This document shows, piece after piece, positions 50,717-58,930 of a stretch of DNA of 64,000 nt. This DNA is from RYN-230 sp963837515 (GTDB lineage Bacteria > Actinomycetota > Actinomycetes > Streptosporangiales > Streptosporangiaceae): the NCBI GenBank assembly GCA_963837515.1, contig CAWINT010000006.1:682001-746000 (forward strand), in the 5' to 3' direction. The position numbers were made by a program, and so were the translations under genes. Every line of letters begins with the position of its first letter. Position 1 is the stretch's first letter. The notes under the pieces are model-generated. The model had not been told where the DNA came from, did no database searches, and saw only the letters and a list, made by a program, of their open reading frames with translations.

Positions 50717-51052
50717 ATGGGCATGCCTGCGGCCAAGATGGAACCGGAACCTCGCCTAAGGACCAGGGCGAAGGTCCGGCCCAAGGCTCAGCTCACGCTG
50801 CCCGAGGAGATCCGTCAGGCCCTTCACATCGGTGAGGGCGATGAGGTGGAGTTCGCTGTGCACGCCGACGGCACAGTCACGATCCGCGGTTACGTGTCCA
50901 TCCCCACCGATCAGGCATGGTTCTTCACGCCTGAGTGGCTGGCCGGCGAGCGGGAAGCCGACGAGGACATCGCGGCTGGGCGCGGCACGGTCCACGAGTC
51001 CGCTGAGGACATGTTCGCTCACCTCGATTCGCTCGGCTCAGCGGATGAGTGA
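50717..51052 (+). CDS. AbrB/MazE-type antitoxin
   Basis: 111 residues. Swapped-hairpin AbrB domain at about 14-60 (TRAKVRPKAQLTLPEEIRQA, LHIGEGDEVEFAVHADGTVT), then an acidic C-terminal arm (EREADEDIAAGRG). A small palindrome AAATC-T-GATTT at 50693-50703, just before the ribosome site, may be its operator. The stop overlaps the toxin start. Confidence 0.85.
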   Translation: MGMPAAKMEPEPRLRTRAKVRPKAQLTLPEEIRQALHIGEGDEVEFAVHADGTVTIRGYVSIPTDQAWFFTPEWLAGEREADEDIAAGRGTVHESAEDMFAHLDSLGSADE

Positions 51053-51360
51053 TGCCCACCTTCGAAACGCTCCCCCGGTTCGAGCGCGACTGGAAGCACC
51101 TCACCGCGCAGCAGCAGGCGACCTTCCGCAAGGTCATCACTGACGCGTTCGTGCCGGACCTGGCCGCGCCTGACCGCCCATTCCGCCCCGGGCTGCGTGT
51201 CAAGGGCGTGACCGCCCACCCCGGCGTGTTCGAGATGACCTGGGACAACGATGGCCGCGCGACTTTCAGCTACGGCGAAGAGCGCATCCCCGGCCAGGCC
51301 CATGTCATCTGGCGGCGGGTCGGCACCCACGCGATCTTCACCCCACCGCCCGGCCCATAG
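51049..51360 (+). CDS. RelE/ParE-superfamily toxin
   Basis: 103 residues from GTG 51049 (or ATG 51052), overlapping the antitoxin stop. RelE-like fold: TLPRFERDWKHLTAQQQATF, LRVKGVTAHPGVFEMTWDND, GRATFSYGEERIPGQAHVIW, RRVGTHAIFTPP. It keeps the late Arg/His region that contacts mRNA in RelE-type toxins; exact target unknown. Confidence 0.82.
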   Translation: MMPTFETLPRFERDWKHLTAQQQATFRKVITDAFVPDLAAPDRPFRPGLRVKGVTAHPGVFEMTWDNDGRATFSYGEERIPGQAHVIWRRVGTHAIFTPPPGP

Positions 51361-51589
51361 CCTCGGCCGTGCGGTGGCGGGCCCAGCGGCGGGAGGTCTT
51401 GCCGAACATGGCGGCGAGCTTGCGCTCAGACTGCGGCTTCCCGCTGTCGATGCTGGCGCGGTAGGCGGCCGCCGCAGCCTCGTTGATGTCCTTCGCACCG
51501 TCTTCGCCGACGGCGGCGGCTCCGTCCACGTCGGGCCAGCCGTTCGTCTCGTGTGCTCGTCCAGCCAGCAGCGGTGTACTGCTGCTCAA
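51338..51589 (-). pseudogene. C-terminal remnant resembling DUF2637/Spd-type element protein
   Basis: 83-codon frame opening with TTG 51589. NEAAAAAYRASIDSGKPQSE and RKLAAMFGKTSRRWARHR resemble the C-terminal helix-turn-helix tail of DUF2637 membrane proteins carried by actinobacterial conjugative elements. The membrane part is missing and the 3' end overlaps relE on the other strand by 23 bases. Tentative. Confidence 0.35.
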
Positions 51590-51592
51590 CCC

Positions 51593-51877
51593 CTACCCGC
51601 TAGATGGGCGGAGCGTGGTGGCGGTGGGATGCTCGCCGAGGGCCCGGGCGAGGCGGCCGAGAGTGCGGCCACGGCAGGGCGCGCATGGCCGGCGTTCCAG
51701 TCGGCCGACGGTGGTCACACTCACTCCGGCCCGGTCGGCCAGTTCCTCTTGTGACAGGCCGCGCTGCCTGCGTAGTTGGCGAAGCCGCTGACCGTCGAGA
51801 ATGAACGTTTGCGGCTGGCCGGCCCGTGTGGGTTCGCCGTCGGGCCTCGGCGCGGTAGTGCGTTGACGAGAAGTCAC
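51593..51877 (-). CDS. XRE-family helix-turn-helix regulator
   Basis: 94 residues from GTG 51877, chosen because it overlaps the upstream ATPase stop (GTGA). HTH: LRQLRRQRGLSQEELADRAG, VSVTTVGRLERRPCAPCRGR. The C-terminus is short. It is probably co-expressed with the ATP-binding protein. Confidence 0.85.
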   Translation of the reverse strand: MTSRQRTTAPRPDGEPTRAGQPQTFILDGQRLRQLRRQRGLSQEELADRAGVSVTTVGRLERRPCAPCRGRTLGRLARALGEHPTATTLRPSSG

Positions 51878-52272
51878 TCGGCCTCGATCTCGTACCAGAC
51901 CGTCCACCCGGCGTGCTCGTCCCCGCTGCGTCCGAAGTCTCGCGCTAACTGGGCGACGACGAGAAGGCCCCGCCCGTTCTGGTCGTCATGAGGCTGCGAT
52001 TGCGCCCACGGGCCGCCCTGGTCGGTGACTTCCACCCGGACATGGCTGCCGTGCCTTTCGACACGGACGCGGAAATGGCCGCCGGGCTGGCGGGAGTGGC
52101 TGTGGATGGTGGCGTTCGTCACCAGCTCGGAGAGGCACAGGATGGCGTCGTCCGCAGCCTGGCGGCCATCCAGTATCCCGGCCAGGAATCGGCGTGCCTC
52201 CCGGACCTGCGCGGGAGTGGCGGGGAAAGCACGGGACCAGCCGATCAGCGGGGCCGTGGAGGTCTCACGCAT
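51874..52272 (-). CDS. GHKL ATP-binding protein (RsbW/SpoIIAB-like)
   Basis: 132 residues. N-box ILCLSELVTNATIHSHSR (Glu, Asn), G1 box VEVTDQGGPW, G2 box QNGRGLLVVAQLARDFG, final TVWYEIEA strand. Actinomycetes have many such orphan regulators beside XRE/DUF397 genes. Not a full histidine kinase. ATG 52272. Confidence 0.88.
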   Translation of the reverse strand: MRETSTAPLIGWSRAFPATPAQVREARRFLAGILDGRQAADDAILCLSELVTNATIHSHSRQPGGHFRVRVERHGSHVRVEVTDQGGPWAQSQPHDDQNGRGLLVVAQLARDFGRSGDEHAGWTVWYEIEAE

Positions 52273-52434
52273 GCCTTCTCCCGCTTCTTTAATCTAACGC
52301 CCGAATGGCGGCGGCCGATTTCAATTAGCCATCCTGATCGGGCGGCCCTACGATCGGTAGCCAAGACAGGCTGTCGTCAGGACGTGTCCGAACGTGACGA
52401 TCGGCGTCCGGGCCGTCCGGGAAGCGGGGCTGTG

Positions 52435-53278
52435 GTGCCGCTGGTACGTGAGCTTGACCCGAGCGCCGGACCGCTACAGTTCTTCGGCGCCGAACTGCGC
52501 CGCGCCCGGACTGCGGCCGGGCTCAGCCAGGATCAGTTAGGGCAGCGGCTGGGCTACTCCGGCGCCCAGGTCGGCAAGGTCGAAACCGGCGAGCGGGCAC
52601 CTGCGCAGGACTTCGCCGGAGGCCTGCGACCAGGCGTTCCCGGAGGCAAGCGGACTGTTCGGACGGCTCTATCAGCTGGCCCGCCGCTGGGACGGCGGCT
52701 ATCCCTCCTGGTTCGCCGAGTGGATTGACTCGGAGCGGCGGGCGACGTCGCATATGCTGGTGGGAGCCGCTGCTGATACCTGGCCTGCTGCAGACCGCCG
52801 ATTACGCGCGGGCCATCCTCAGCCGCTGATCCGGAGACGACCGAAGACCAGCTGGACGAGCTGGTCGCCGCCCGGCTGGAACGGCAGAGCGATCCTCGAC
52901 CGATCGGCGCCGCCGACGCTGTGGGTGGTACTGGATGAGGCGGTGCTGCACCGGCTCATCGGGTCACGCAAGATCATGTATGACCAGTTGCTGCACCTGG
53001 CCGACACGTCATGCCGCAGCAACATCACCGTCCAGATCGTGCCCGCTGAGATCGGCGCGCACGCTGGCCTGCTGGGCGGATTCGCTATCGCTAGCTTCGA
53101 TAATGCACCGGGTACCGTGTACATGGAGTCACCCGACCATGGGCAGACGACTGAGCTGCCGTCCGTGGTCAGGAGGCTTTCGCTGACCTTCGACACGTTG
53201 AGAGCTGAAGCGCTACCCCGTGGAGCCTCGCGGGACCTGATCGGGAAGGTTGCTGAGCAGCGATGGGCAACACCCTAG
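52435..53278 (+). pseudogene. Scr1-type XRE/DUF5753 regulator, frameshifted
   Basis: Starts at GTG 52435 with a good HTH (FFGAELRRARTAAGLSQDQL, GYSGAQVGKVETGERAP), after which the expected sequence continues in other frames: ACDQAFPEASGLFGRLYQLA and WFAEWIDSERRAT, then PGLLQTADYARAILS, then TLWVVLDEAVLHRLIGSRKI to GKVAEQRW. At least three frameshifts separate these pieces. The intact form (XRE plus DUF5753) is the regulator that normally precedes a DUF397 gene, as here. Confidence 0.8.
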
Positions 53279-53472
53279 CCGGCGCCATCTGGCGCAAGAG
53301 CAGTTACAGCGGCAGCAACGGGGGCGACTGCATCGATGTCGCCGACAACCTGCCCGGGATCGTCGCCGTGCGAGATTCCAAGGACCCGAACGGGCCGAAC
53401 CTGACGTTCAGCCGCGACGAGTGGCGGGCGTTCACCACCTCCATCAAGCGCGGTGAACTCGGTCTCGACTGA
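53263..53472 (+). CDS. DUF397 domain protein
   Basis: 69 residues: AIWRKSSYSGSNGGDCIDVA, VAVRDSKDPNGPNLTFSRDE, WRAFTTSIKRGEL are the full DUF397 signature. These small proteins are paired with XRE/DUF5753 regulators (Scr1/Scr2-like, proposed toxin-antitoxin or developmental pairs). ATG 53263 overlaps the broken partner by 16 bases, so it is now an orphan. Confidence 0.92.
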   Translation: MGNTLAGAIWRKSSYSGSNGGDCIDVADNLPGIVAVRDSKDPNGPNLTFSRDEWRAFTTSIKRGELGLD

Positions 53473-53578
53473 GCCGCCAACCATCCGCCCAAGGCAAGGG
53501 CATTTCGTGCAGGCGGTTGTCGTTGCGGAATCTTGGTGGTTCTTCCTGCTGTGCTGTCGCGTGTATCCGCCAGCACGG

Positions 53579-55090
53579 CTATCGGCCCGGACCGCGCCGC
53601 GAGGGTGCTGGCGGCCGGTATGAGGGACGTGGCCCAGAGCGGTGCGCGCCGGCTTGCGGCCCGGTTCCGGGCCGGGCCGGGCCCGGCGGGAACGGGAAGT
53701 CCAGGCGGACCCGCTCGGCCGCGGTGCGCGCGCTGGCCAGCTCCTCCGGTGACCATGAGGTAGAAGCGCGCCAGGCAGCGCGCAGTTCCTCGGCGGCCTG
53801 GCGGGCGGCAGCGGCCTGAGCGGCGTGCCGTTGTGCCTCCCGTAGCTCAGCGACCGCCCGGGCGAGCCTGGAGAGCTGGAGAACGAGCCTCATCTGGGCC
53901 CGGACCGTCTCGTCACCGGCGGACGCGGCCAGGGACAGCAGCCGGGCTGACCGGCGCAGGCTGATCCCGTCCGGAGCCACCACCGGAGGCACCCGGCCGT
54001 ACGGGGCACGCGCGGCCCGGTCGAAGGAATCGGCCGCCTGGCGGAGCACCCGGCTGCCCAGCGCCGCCGCGGCCGCGTGCAGCGTGTCGGCCGCAGCCCA
54101 GGCGGCATCGGCCGCGGCCGGATCATCCGGGCCGGTGAAGCGGATGTTCCTGGCCGCGGCGTCGGCGGTGCGGGCGGCATGCTCCCAGATCGCGTTCCGC
54201 TCGGCCGCGGTGAATCTCTCGGCGGCCCGGGTGCGGGCGGGGTCCCAGCGGCAGCGGAGCTTGGGCAGGGTCAGGTCCGCGGCGAGCTTCCCGCCGCCGA
54301 ACCACACCGGGCCACCCTCCCGGGTGGTGTCGCCAGTCAGCGCGACGGCGTACCCGGTGACCTCGCCCGGGTTGCGGGTGCTGAACCGCTTGCGGACCGC
54401 TGACTGCCGGCCCGGTCCAGCCGGGCGAAGAACTCCTGCTCGCTGGCCGCCCCGGCGGCTGCGGTGCTGACCGCCCGGCGGAGTGCGACGCGGGGGGCCT
54501 CCTGGAAGCCGTGGCGGCGGGCCTTCTCCGACTCCGCGCGGGTCGGGCGGCGGGCCGCGGTACGGTCGCGGGGCGCGGTGCGCCGCAGGCCGAACCGTCT
54601 GCTCCGCGGCCCGGCAGGCCTCCCCCACCTGGTAATAGTCGTTCCACAGGCGGGGGCGCGTGCCGTCCTGGCGGGCCAGCATCGCCACGATGTGGATGTG
54701 GTCGGCGGCGTGGCGGACCGCGACCCAGCGGACCGCGTCGTCGTCCTGGCCGTACGGGGCGAGGCCGGTGCGGTGCATGATGTCGCAGGCGAACTGGGCC
54801 CATTCGTCGTCCGACAGCATCCGGTCGCCGGGGGCGGCGCGGACCGAGCAGTGCCAGACCGGTTTGGCGAAGCCGCGGTCGCCGAGCGCTTCCTGGGGCT
54901 GCTGGAGCAGGCCGGAGAGGTGGCGGAAGTCGCGGTGGCCGTCGTCGCGGAGCGGGGGTTCGAGTTCGGCGGGGTGGCGCCAGCCGGCGACGAGGTGCGG
55001 GTCGGTGTGCTCCTCGTTGCGGCCCGGGCCGAAGAGGTAGTAGATCAGGCCGGAGACGCGGCTGCCGCGCGGGCCGACCTTGCCGATCAT
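53579..55090 (-). CDS. MobA/VirD2-like relaxase with two compensating frameshifts
   Basis: 503 codons. N-terminus GKVGPRGSRVSGLIYYLFGP and the HUH metal site VRHAADHIHIVAMLARQDG define an actinobacterial relaxase that nicks at oriT. Between about 54600 and 54405 the open frame reads low-complexity Pro/Arg/Gly, while the neighbouring frame gives sensible sequence (RFGLRRTAPRDRTAARRPTR, ESEKARRHGFQEAPRVALRR, EQEFFARLDRAG), after which the original frame resumes (VRKRFSTRNPGEVTGYAVAL). So two opposite indels, real or sequencing errors, lie about 195 bases apart. The C-terminal half is Ala-rich and helical. Confidence 0.82.
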   Translation of the reverse strand: MIGKVGPRGSRVSGLIYYLFGPGRNEEHTDPHLVAGWRHPAELEPPLRDDGHRDFRHLSGLLQQPQEALGDRGFAKPVWHCSVRAAPGDRMLSDDEWAQFACDIMHRTGLAPYGQDDDAVRWVAVRHAADHIHIVAMLARQDGTRPRLWNDYYQVGEACRAAEQTVRPAAHRAPRPYRGPPPDPRGVGEGPPPRLPGGPPRRTPPGGQHRSRRGGQRAGVLRPAGPGRQSAVRKRFSTRNPGEVTGYAVALTGDTTREGGPVWFGGGKLAADLTLPKLRCRWDPARTRAAERFTAAERNAIWEHAARTADAAARNIRFTGPDDPAAADAAWAAADTLHAAAAALGSRVLRQAADSFDRAARAPYGRVPPVVAPDGISLRRSARLLSLAASAGDETVRAQMRLVLQLSRLARAVAELREAQRHAAQAAAARQAAEELRAAWRASTSWSPEELASARTAAERVRLDFPFPPGPARPGTGPQAGAHRSGPRPSYRPPAPSRRGPGR

Positions 55091-55511
55091 TGGCGGATCC
55101 GTTTCCGGACTTCCTCGGCGGCCTGGTCGAGGAGCTGGGCGCGGCGGATGCTTTCGGCCGCGTAGGGGAGCAGGTCGCCGCTGCGCTGGCCGGTGGCGTT
55201 GAGTTTCGCTACGGCCTGGTTGAGGTTGACGCCGATGCGGCGGACGAGGCCTGCGGCGCGGATGAACTCGCCGAGAGCTTCGCGGAGCGGGGAGTCTGAC
55301 GGCGTGGTGCCGTTGCGGGCGATGATCAGGGTGGCCTGGGCGGCGAAGGCGCCTTTGGCCAGGCCGATCCGTTCAGCGGCAGCGTTACTTCGCCGAACTC
55401 CTCCTCGGTGAGGGCGAAGCGGATGGTGCGGGGGCGTTTGACTGGCTGGCGGGCGCGGCGGCGGCGGGGACGGTCATGTGCAGCTGGTTGCGTGTGGTGG
55501 GTGCTGTCCAT
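55087..55511 (-). pseudogene. MobC-like relaxosome protein with a frameshift
   Basis: ATG 55511 gives a basic start and RPRTIRFALTEEEFGEV, then the frame shifts near 55385; the continuation AAAERIGLAKGAFAAQATLI, REALGEFIRAAGLVRRIGVN and LNQAVAKLNATGQRSGDLLP runs to a TGA at 55087-55089 that overlaps the relaxase ATG. This is the MobC (ribbon-helix-helix) accessory factor in its normal place. One indel near 55385 separates it from being intact. Confidence 0.75.
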
Positions 55512-55671
55512 GACGCCTGTCTCATCCCGTCCGCTGATGCCGTGTGGTGTGCGGTGCCATTCTTTGCGGGCCGCCGATGGCTTTCTGCTCGCTGCTGGCG
55601 TTGACAGTAATTGTGCACCTGCGGACCGCGCCCGGTCCAGTTCTAAGTGAACGTTACGACATATCTTGCTC

Positions 55672-55711
55672 GCTATGCCATCGCTCTGCTATGCCATCGC
55701 CGTGACGGCGA
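55672..55711. other. Candidate origin of transfer (oriT)
   Basis: Two 13-base direct repeats GCTATGCCATCGC (55672-55684, 55688-55700; 16-base period) run into a near-perfect inverted repeat TCGCCGT-G-ACGGCGA (55697-55711). They lie 160 bases upstream of mobC-relaxase, where oriT is expected. The 55512-55899 interval has no gene; it also carries the promoter region of mobC. The nick site cannot be told. Confidence 0.5.
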
Positions 55712-55899
55712 CGGTGAGACTTCAGATGAGGTTGCCGTCAAAATGACAACTTCTAGGCAACCTCAACATAGTCGGAACTAGTTGAGAATAGTTCAGCGCG
55801 TAATAGACGACCGGCCGACGTCCCGGCAGTCGCCCGAAGTGGCAGTAGCCCACGAAGTCCAAAAGCGAATGCCCGGAGCCTAGAGTCCGGGTCTTCCGC

Positions 55900-56658
55900 T
55901 TAGCCAAGTTGCCGATGAAGCCAGACGACATCGTCCACGGAGGGTGGGCGTTCCGTCGGTGGCCGGAGCCAGACGTTGCGTGGCTTGCCGGGGCGCTCCA
56001 AGCGATCGTCCTGCGAGGTCCAGATGATCACATCAGCCAGTCGGAGATCCGAAAGCAGGCTCACAGCTGGCACGATCTCCTCAGCACGATGACGAACTTC
56101 ATCCAACAGAACGACCTGACGTTCGATGCCAGCCGCTATCGCTTTGATTACGCGCTCAATCGCCTGCCAGCGAGGCTCACGGCCAGCCGAGAATCGATCA
56201 CGCTGGTACCCGAACGCAAGGGCTAGATATCCATCCAGGACCGGAATCGCTCTGGGTTTGAAAAGAGCACCTACCTTCGTAATCTTCGGAGCCCATGCAC
56301 CAGGAAAGCCGAAAGTGCACAAGGCGATTACGTTGTCCATATTTTCGGAGCTTAGAGAAGCCAGATCCGTATCGGGGACGAGATTAAGCATCTCAGAGAA
56401 CCGATGGATTCTGTGTGCGAAGCTCTGCACATCCTGAATGGTAATTCGACCACCGAGAGCATCCGCCAAAAGGATTGTCCATGGGCATACAAAGTTCAGC
56501 TGACCGCTTTCGCGTGCAACATGTCCAGTTAGATCATAGCCCAAAAAGCCACTTCGCGAAGAACAGCCGAAGGCCACCACTCGACGAACAGCATCGTCAA
56601 CGGAAATTCGTCCTAAAGTATCGCCAACGAATCCTCTTGTAAACTCAATCTCTTTCAT
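55900..56658 (-). CDS. DUF6308-like protein, third gene of helicase cassette
   Basis: 252 residues from ATG 56658, 10 bases after the UvrD-type gene. Segments FGCSSRSGFLGYDLTGHVAR, FVCPWTILLADALGGRITIQ, CTFGFPGAWAPKITKVGALF and KPRAIPVLDGYLALAFGYQR resemble actinobacterial DUF6308, which has a helix-hairpin-helix-like core found in DNA glycosylase-type folds. No catalytic Asp/Lys is certain. Codon use is lower in GC than the helicases. The tight spacing makes it part of the cassette. Confidence 0.6.
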   Translation of the reverse strand: MKEIEFTRGFVGDTLGRISVDDAVRRVVAFGCSSRSGFLGYDLTGHVARESGQLNFVCPWTILLADALGGRITIQDVQSFAHRIHRFSEMLNLVPDTDLASLSSENMDNVIALCTFGFPGAWAPKITKVGALFKPRAIPVLDGYLALAFGYQRDRFSAGREPRWQAIERVIKAIAAGIERQVVLLDEVRHRAEEIVPAVSLLSDLRLADVIIWTSQDDRLERPGKPRNVWLRPPTERPPSVDDVVWLHRQLG

Positions 56659-56668
56659 TCTTCCATTC

Positions 56669-58930
56669 TCACAGAGATTTCGACGCGGCCGGAGGCGCGG
56701 TAGGCGTGGATAGCAGGTGACTGGGCTCTCCGCTCCAGGACAGAGCGAGTTCATCCCTGGCCCGGGTCGCTGCCACGTAGAGCAGCGAGCGCTCGCGTAG
56801 CAGAGCGTCGGTCCACGCGTCCTCGGCATACTGCTCGTCCCGCAGTGGCCTGGGGATCGCTCCCCGGTTGACGCCAAACAACAGCACCTTGGAGAACTCG
56901 GTGCCCTTGGCCCGGTGCATCGTCATGGCCACCGGCTGCCCGGGCTTGATGTGCTCCCGGTCTACGGCCCGGATCGCCACCCCGCGTTCAGCCAGGCCGG
57001 TGACTACGCGGTCCCGCTGCCGCTGTTCCCGTGCTAGGACGGCTACCGTTTCAGGGGCCGCCGTCGCCTCGACCCATTCGTTGACGAGCTCGGCCGCCCG
57101 GTCCAGTTCCTCACCCAGCGTCGTGCAAGCGATCAGCCGTGGTATCGGTCCACTTCGGGCCGATCGGTACCCGGATACGGTCTCCGGACTTTCCTCGAGA
57201 TCGACATACGTTCCGCCGTCCAAGACAGCGATCGCGTAAGCGAGGTTCTGTGCGGTGGTGCGGTAGTTCAGCGTCAAGCGCTGGGAACGGCCAACGATGC
57301 GGATACCGAACTGCGACAGCACTAGCCGCCGCCCGTAAATGCGCTGATGTGAATCTTCTGCGATGAATAGATCGTTGGGGTGCTCACCGACCAGCGCGCG
57401 GAGGAGCTGCCAATGCGCGGGCCCGAGGTCCTGTCCTTCGTCAACGAGCACATGATCAGCTGGATACTCGCCGCGAGTCTCGCCTGACCGCCGCAGGTAG
57501 GTGGCTGCGATGGCCGCGGCCTCGGCGAAATCGATGCTTCCGGCCACGCGCGCCTGCGCCCGGTATGCCTCGACGACGTCCCAGACCGCTGACCGCTTGG
57601 CGCGATCCAGTGCGACGCCGCGCCCGGGGCGGCGCACCTTGTAGTAGGCCTCCCGGGTCGTGACCTGGTTGGGCAGGACCACCTGTGCGTACTCGGCCGC
57701 CAGGAACGCCGCGCTGCGCAAGAGAAGGGGCAGCTTCTCTCCCGCCGCGTCCAGCGCTTCCTGCCACGCAGCGTTGGGAGTGCGGCCGGTGACCTGCTGG
57801 GTGCCGACGCCCAGCACAGCTTCCACGTCAACGGCGATGTCAGTACCCGCGCGCCGCAACACCGCGCTCGCCAGGGCATCGATCCCGTTGACGAACACCC
57901 CCTGTTCGCCAAAGCCGGACGCCCGGGGCAGCGCCCGGTCCAGCCGCTGGAGGTCGGTGCGCAGCTGGTCGGCCAGGTTGGTGGTGAACGTGGTGAGCAC
58001 AACGCGCGCGCCCGGCTCACGGCGGGCCAGCATCCGGGCCCGGTGCAGTAGCACCACGGTCTTGCCGGTACCCGCGCCTCCTGACAAGCGGAACGGCCCA
58101 CGGTACGAGCGCTCGGCATACTTGCGCTGCTCGGGGTGCAAGAACACTCGCCAGGCCCCGAAATCGCCATCCTCGATCACCCGGCGCAATTCATCATTGC
58201 TCTCGATCCAGGTGAAGGACATCTGAGCGGCCGGATGACGCAGCGCAGTGACTAGGCGGTCGTTATCACTCACGTCGGCCGCGGCTGGCTCCTCGCCGAG
58301 GCTCAGCCGTTCCTGAACCTCGGCCAGGCTCCAGCCTGCGGCAAGGTCGATGAGCGCCAGGCCCTGCCATTCGACGGCATGCTCAGCCAGGGCGAGCAGC
58401 GCATTCTCATCGGCCGCGGCCAGAGCGCGACTGGCCAGCGACTCGTCGATCCCTAGGACCTCAACCAGAGCCTTAAGATCCAGGCCAGCCAGCGGCGGCG
58501 TGGGCGCTGGCGGCTCTGGCGTGGCGGCGGCAGCTGGCTTCCCGGGCGCCGCTGGCCACGCCGGTGCTGTAGTTCGGTGCGCTGCGGCCTGCGGCTGCGC
58601 ATCCGGGACCGTGGTGATCTCTGCGATCCCGTTGACCGGGTTGACCGTGAGGCGGGTCTTCCTGGCCACGACGATCGCGTCGTCGTGGGGCCAGATGCCG
58701 TGGAAGACGTACGTTGGCTCGCCCGGGCTCGGCACCCGGAACAGCACCGCGCGGTAGAACTGGTCCACCCGCCCCGTGCGCACCTTGTCGTCAGCGCTGT
58801 TGGTGATCGGCTCGATGTGCAGCCCGGGAGCCGTATCGTCCTCGCTGAGCTTTTCGAGGAAGACGAACGCCTTCTTCTTGACTGACGGGTCGAGCTTCCC
58901 GGCCAGCTTGGACATGATGATGTTGGCCAT
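56669..58930 (-). CDS. UvrD/Rep-type SF1 helicase with N-terminal RelE-like domain
   Basis: 753 residues. ATG 58930 overlaps the upstream helicase stop by one base (TGATG) and follows GGGGAGG. Residues 1-105 look like a RelE/ParE toxin fold: KKKAFVFLEKLSEDDTAPGL, RTGRVDQFYRAVLFR and YVFHGIWPHDDAIVVARK. A Pro/Ala linker (106-147) and a helical region precede the SF1A motor: HPEQRKYAE (Q motif), SGGAGTGKT (284-291 Walker A), HVLVDEGQDLG (Walker B), LNYRTT, MTMHRAKGTEFSKVLLFG and LLYVAATRARDEL. All motor motifs are intact, so it should translocate on ssDNA. The fused toxin-like domain is odd. Confidence 0.85.
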   Translation of the reverse strand: MANIIMSKLAGKLDPSVKKKAFVFLEKLSEDDTAPGLHIEPITNSADDKVRTGRVDQFYRAVLFRVPSPGEPTYVFHGIWPHDDAIVVARKTRLTVNPVNGIAEITTVPDAQPQAAAHRTTAPAWPAAPGKPAAAATPEPPAPTPPLAGLDLKALVEVLGIDESLASRALAAADENALLALAEHAVEWQGLALIDLAAGWSLAEVQERLSLGEEPAAADVSDNDRLVTALRHPAAQMSFTWIESNDELRRVIEDGDFGAWRVFLHPEQRKYAERSYRGPFRLSGGAGTGKTVVLLHRARMLARREPGARVVLTTFTTNLADQLRTDLQRLDRALPRASGFGEQGVFVNGIDALASAVLRRAGTDIAVDVEAVLGVGTQQVTGRTPNAAWQEALDAAGEKLPLLLRSAAFLAAEYAQVVLPNQVTTREAYYKVRRPGRGVALDRAKRSAVWDVVEAYRAQARVAGSIDFAEAAAIAATYLRRSGETRGEYPADHVLVDEGQDLGPAHWQLLRALVGEHPNDLFIAEDSHQRIYGRRLVLSQFGIRIVGRSQRLTLNYRTTAQNLAYAIAVLDGGTYVDLEESPETVSGYRSARSGPIPRLIACTTLGEELDRAAELVNEWVEATAAPETVAVLAREQRQRDRVVTGLAERGVAIRAVDREHIKPGQPVAMTMHRAKGTEFSKVLLFGVNRGAIPRPLRDEQYAEDAWTDALLRERSLLYVAATRARDELALSWSGEPSHLLSTPTAPPAASKSL

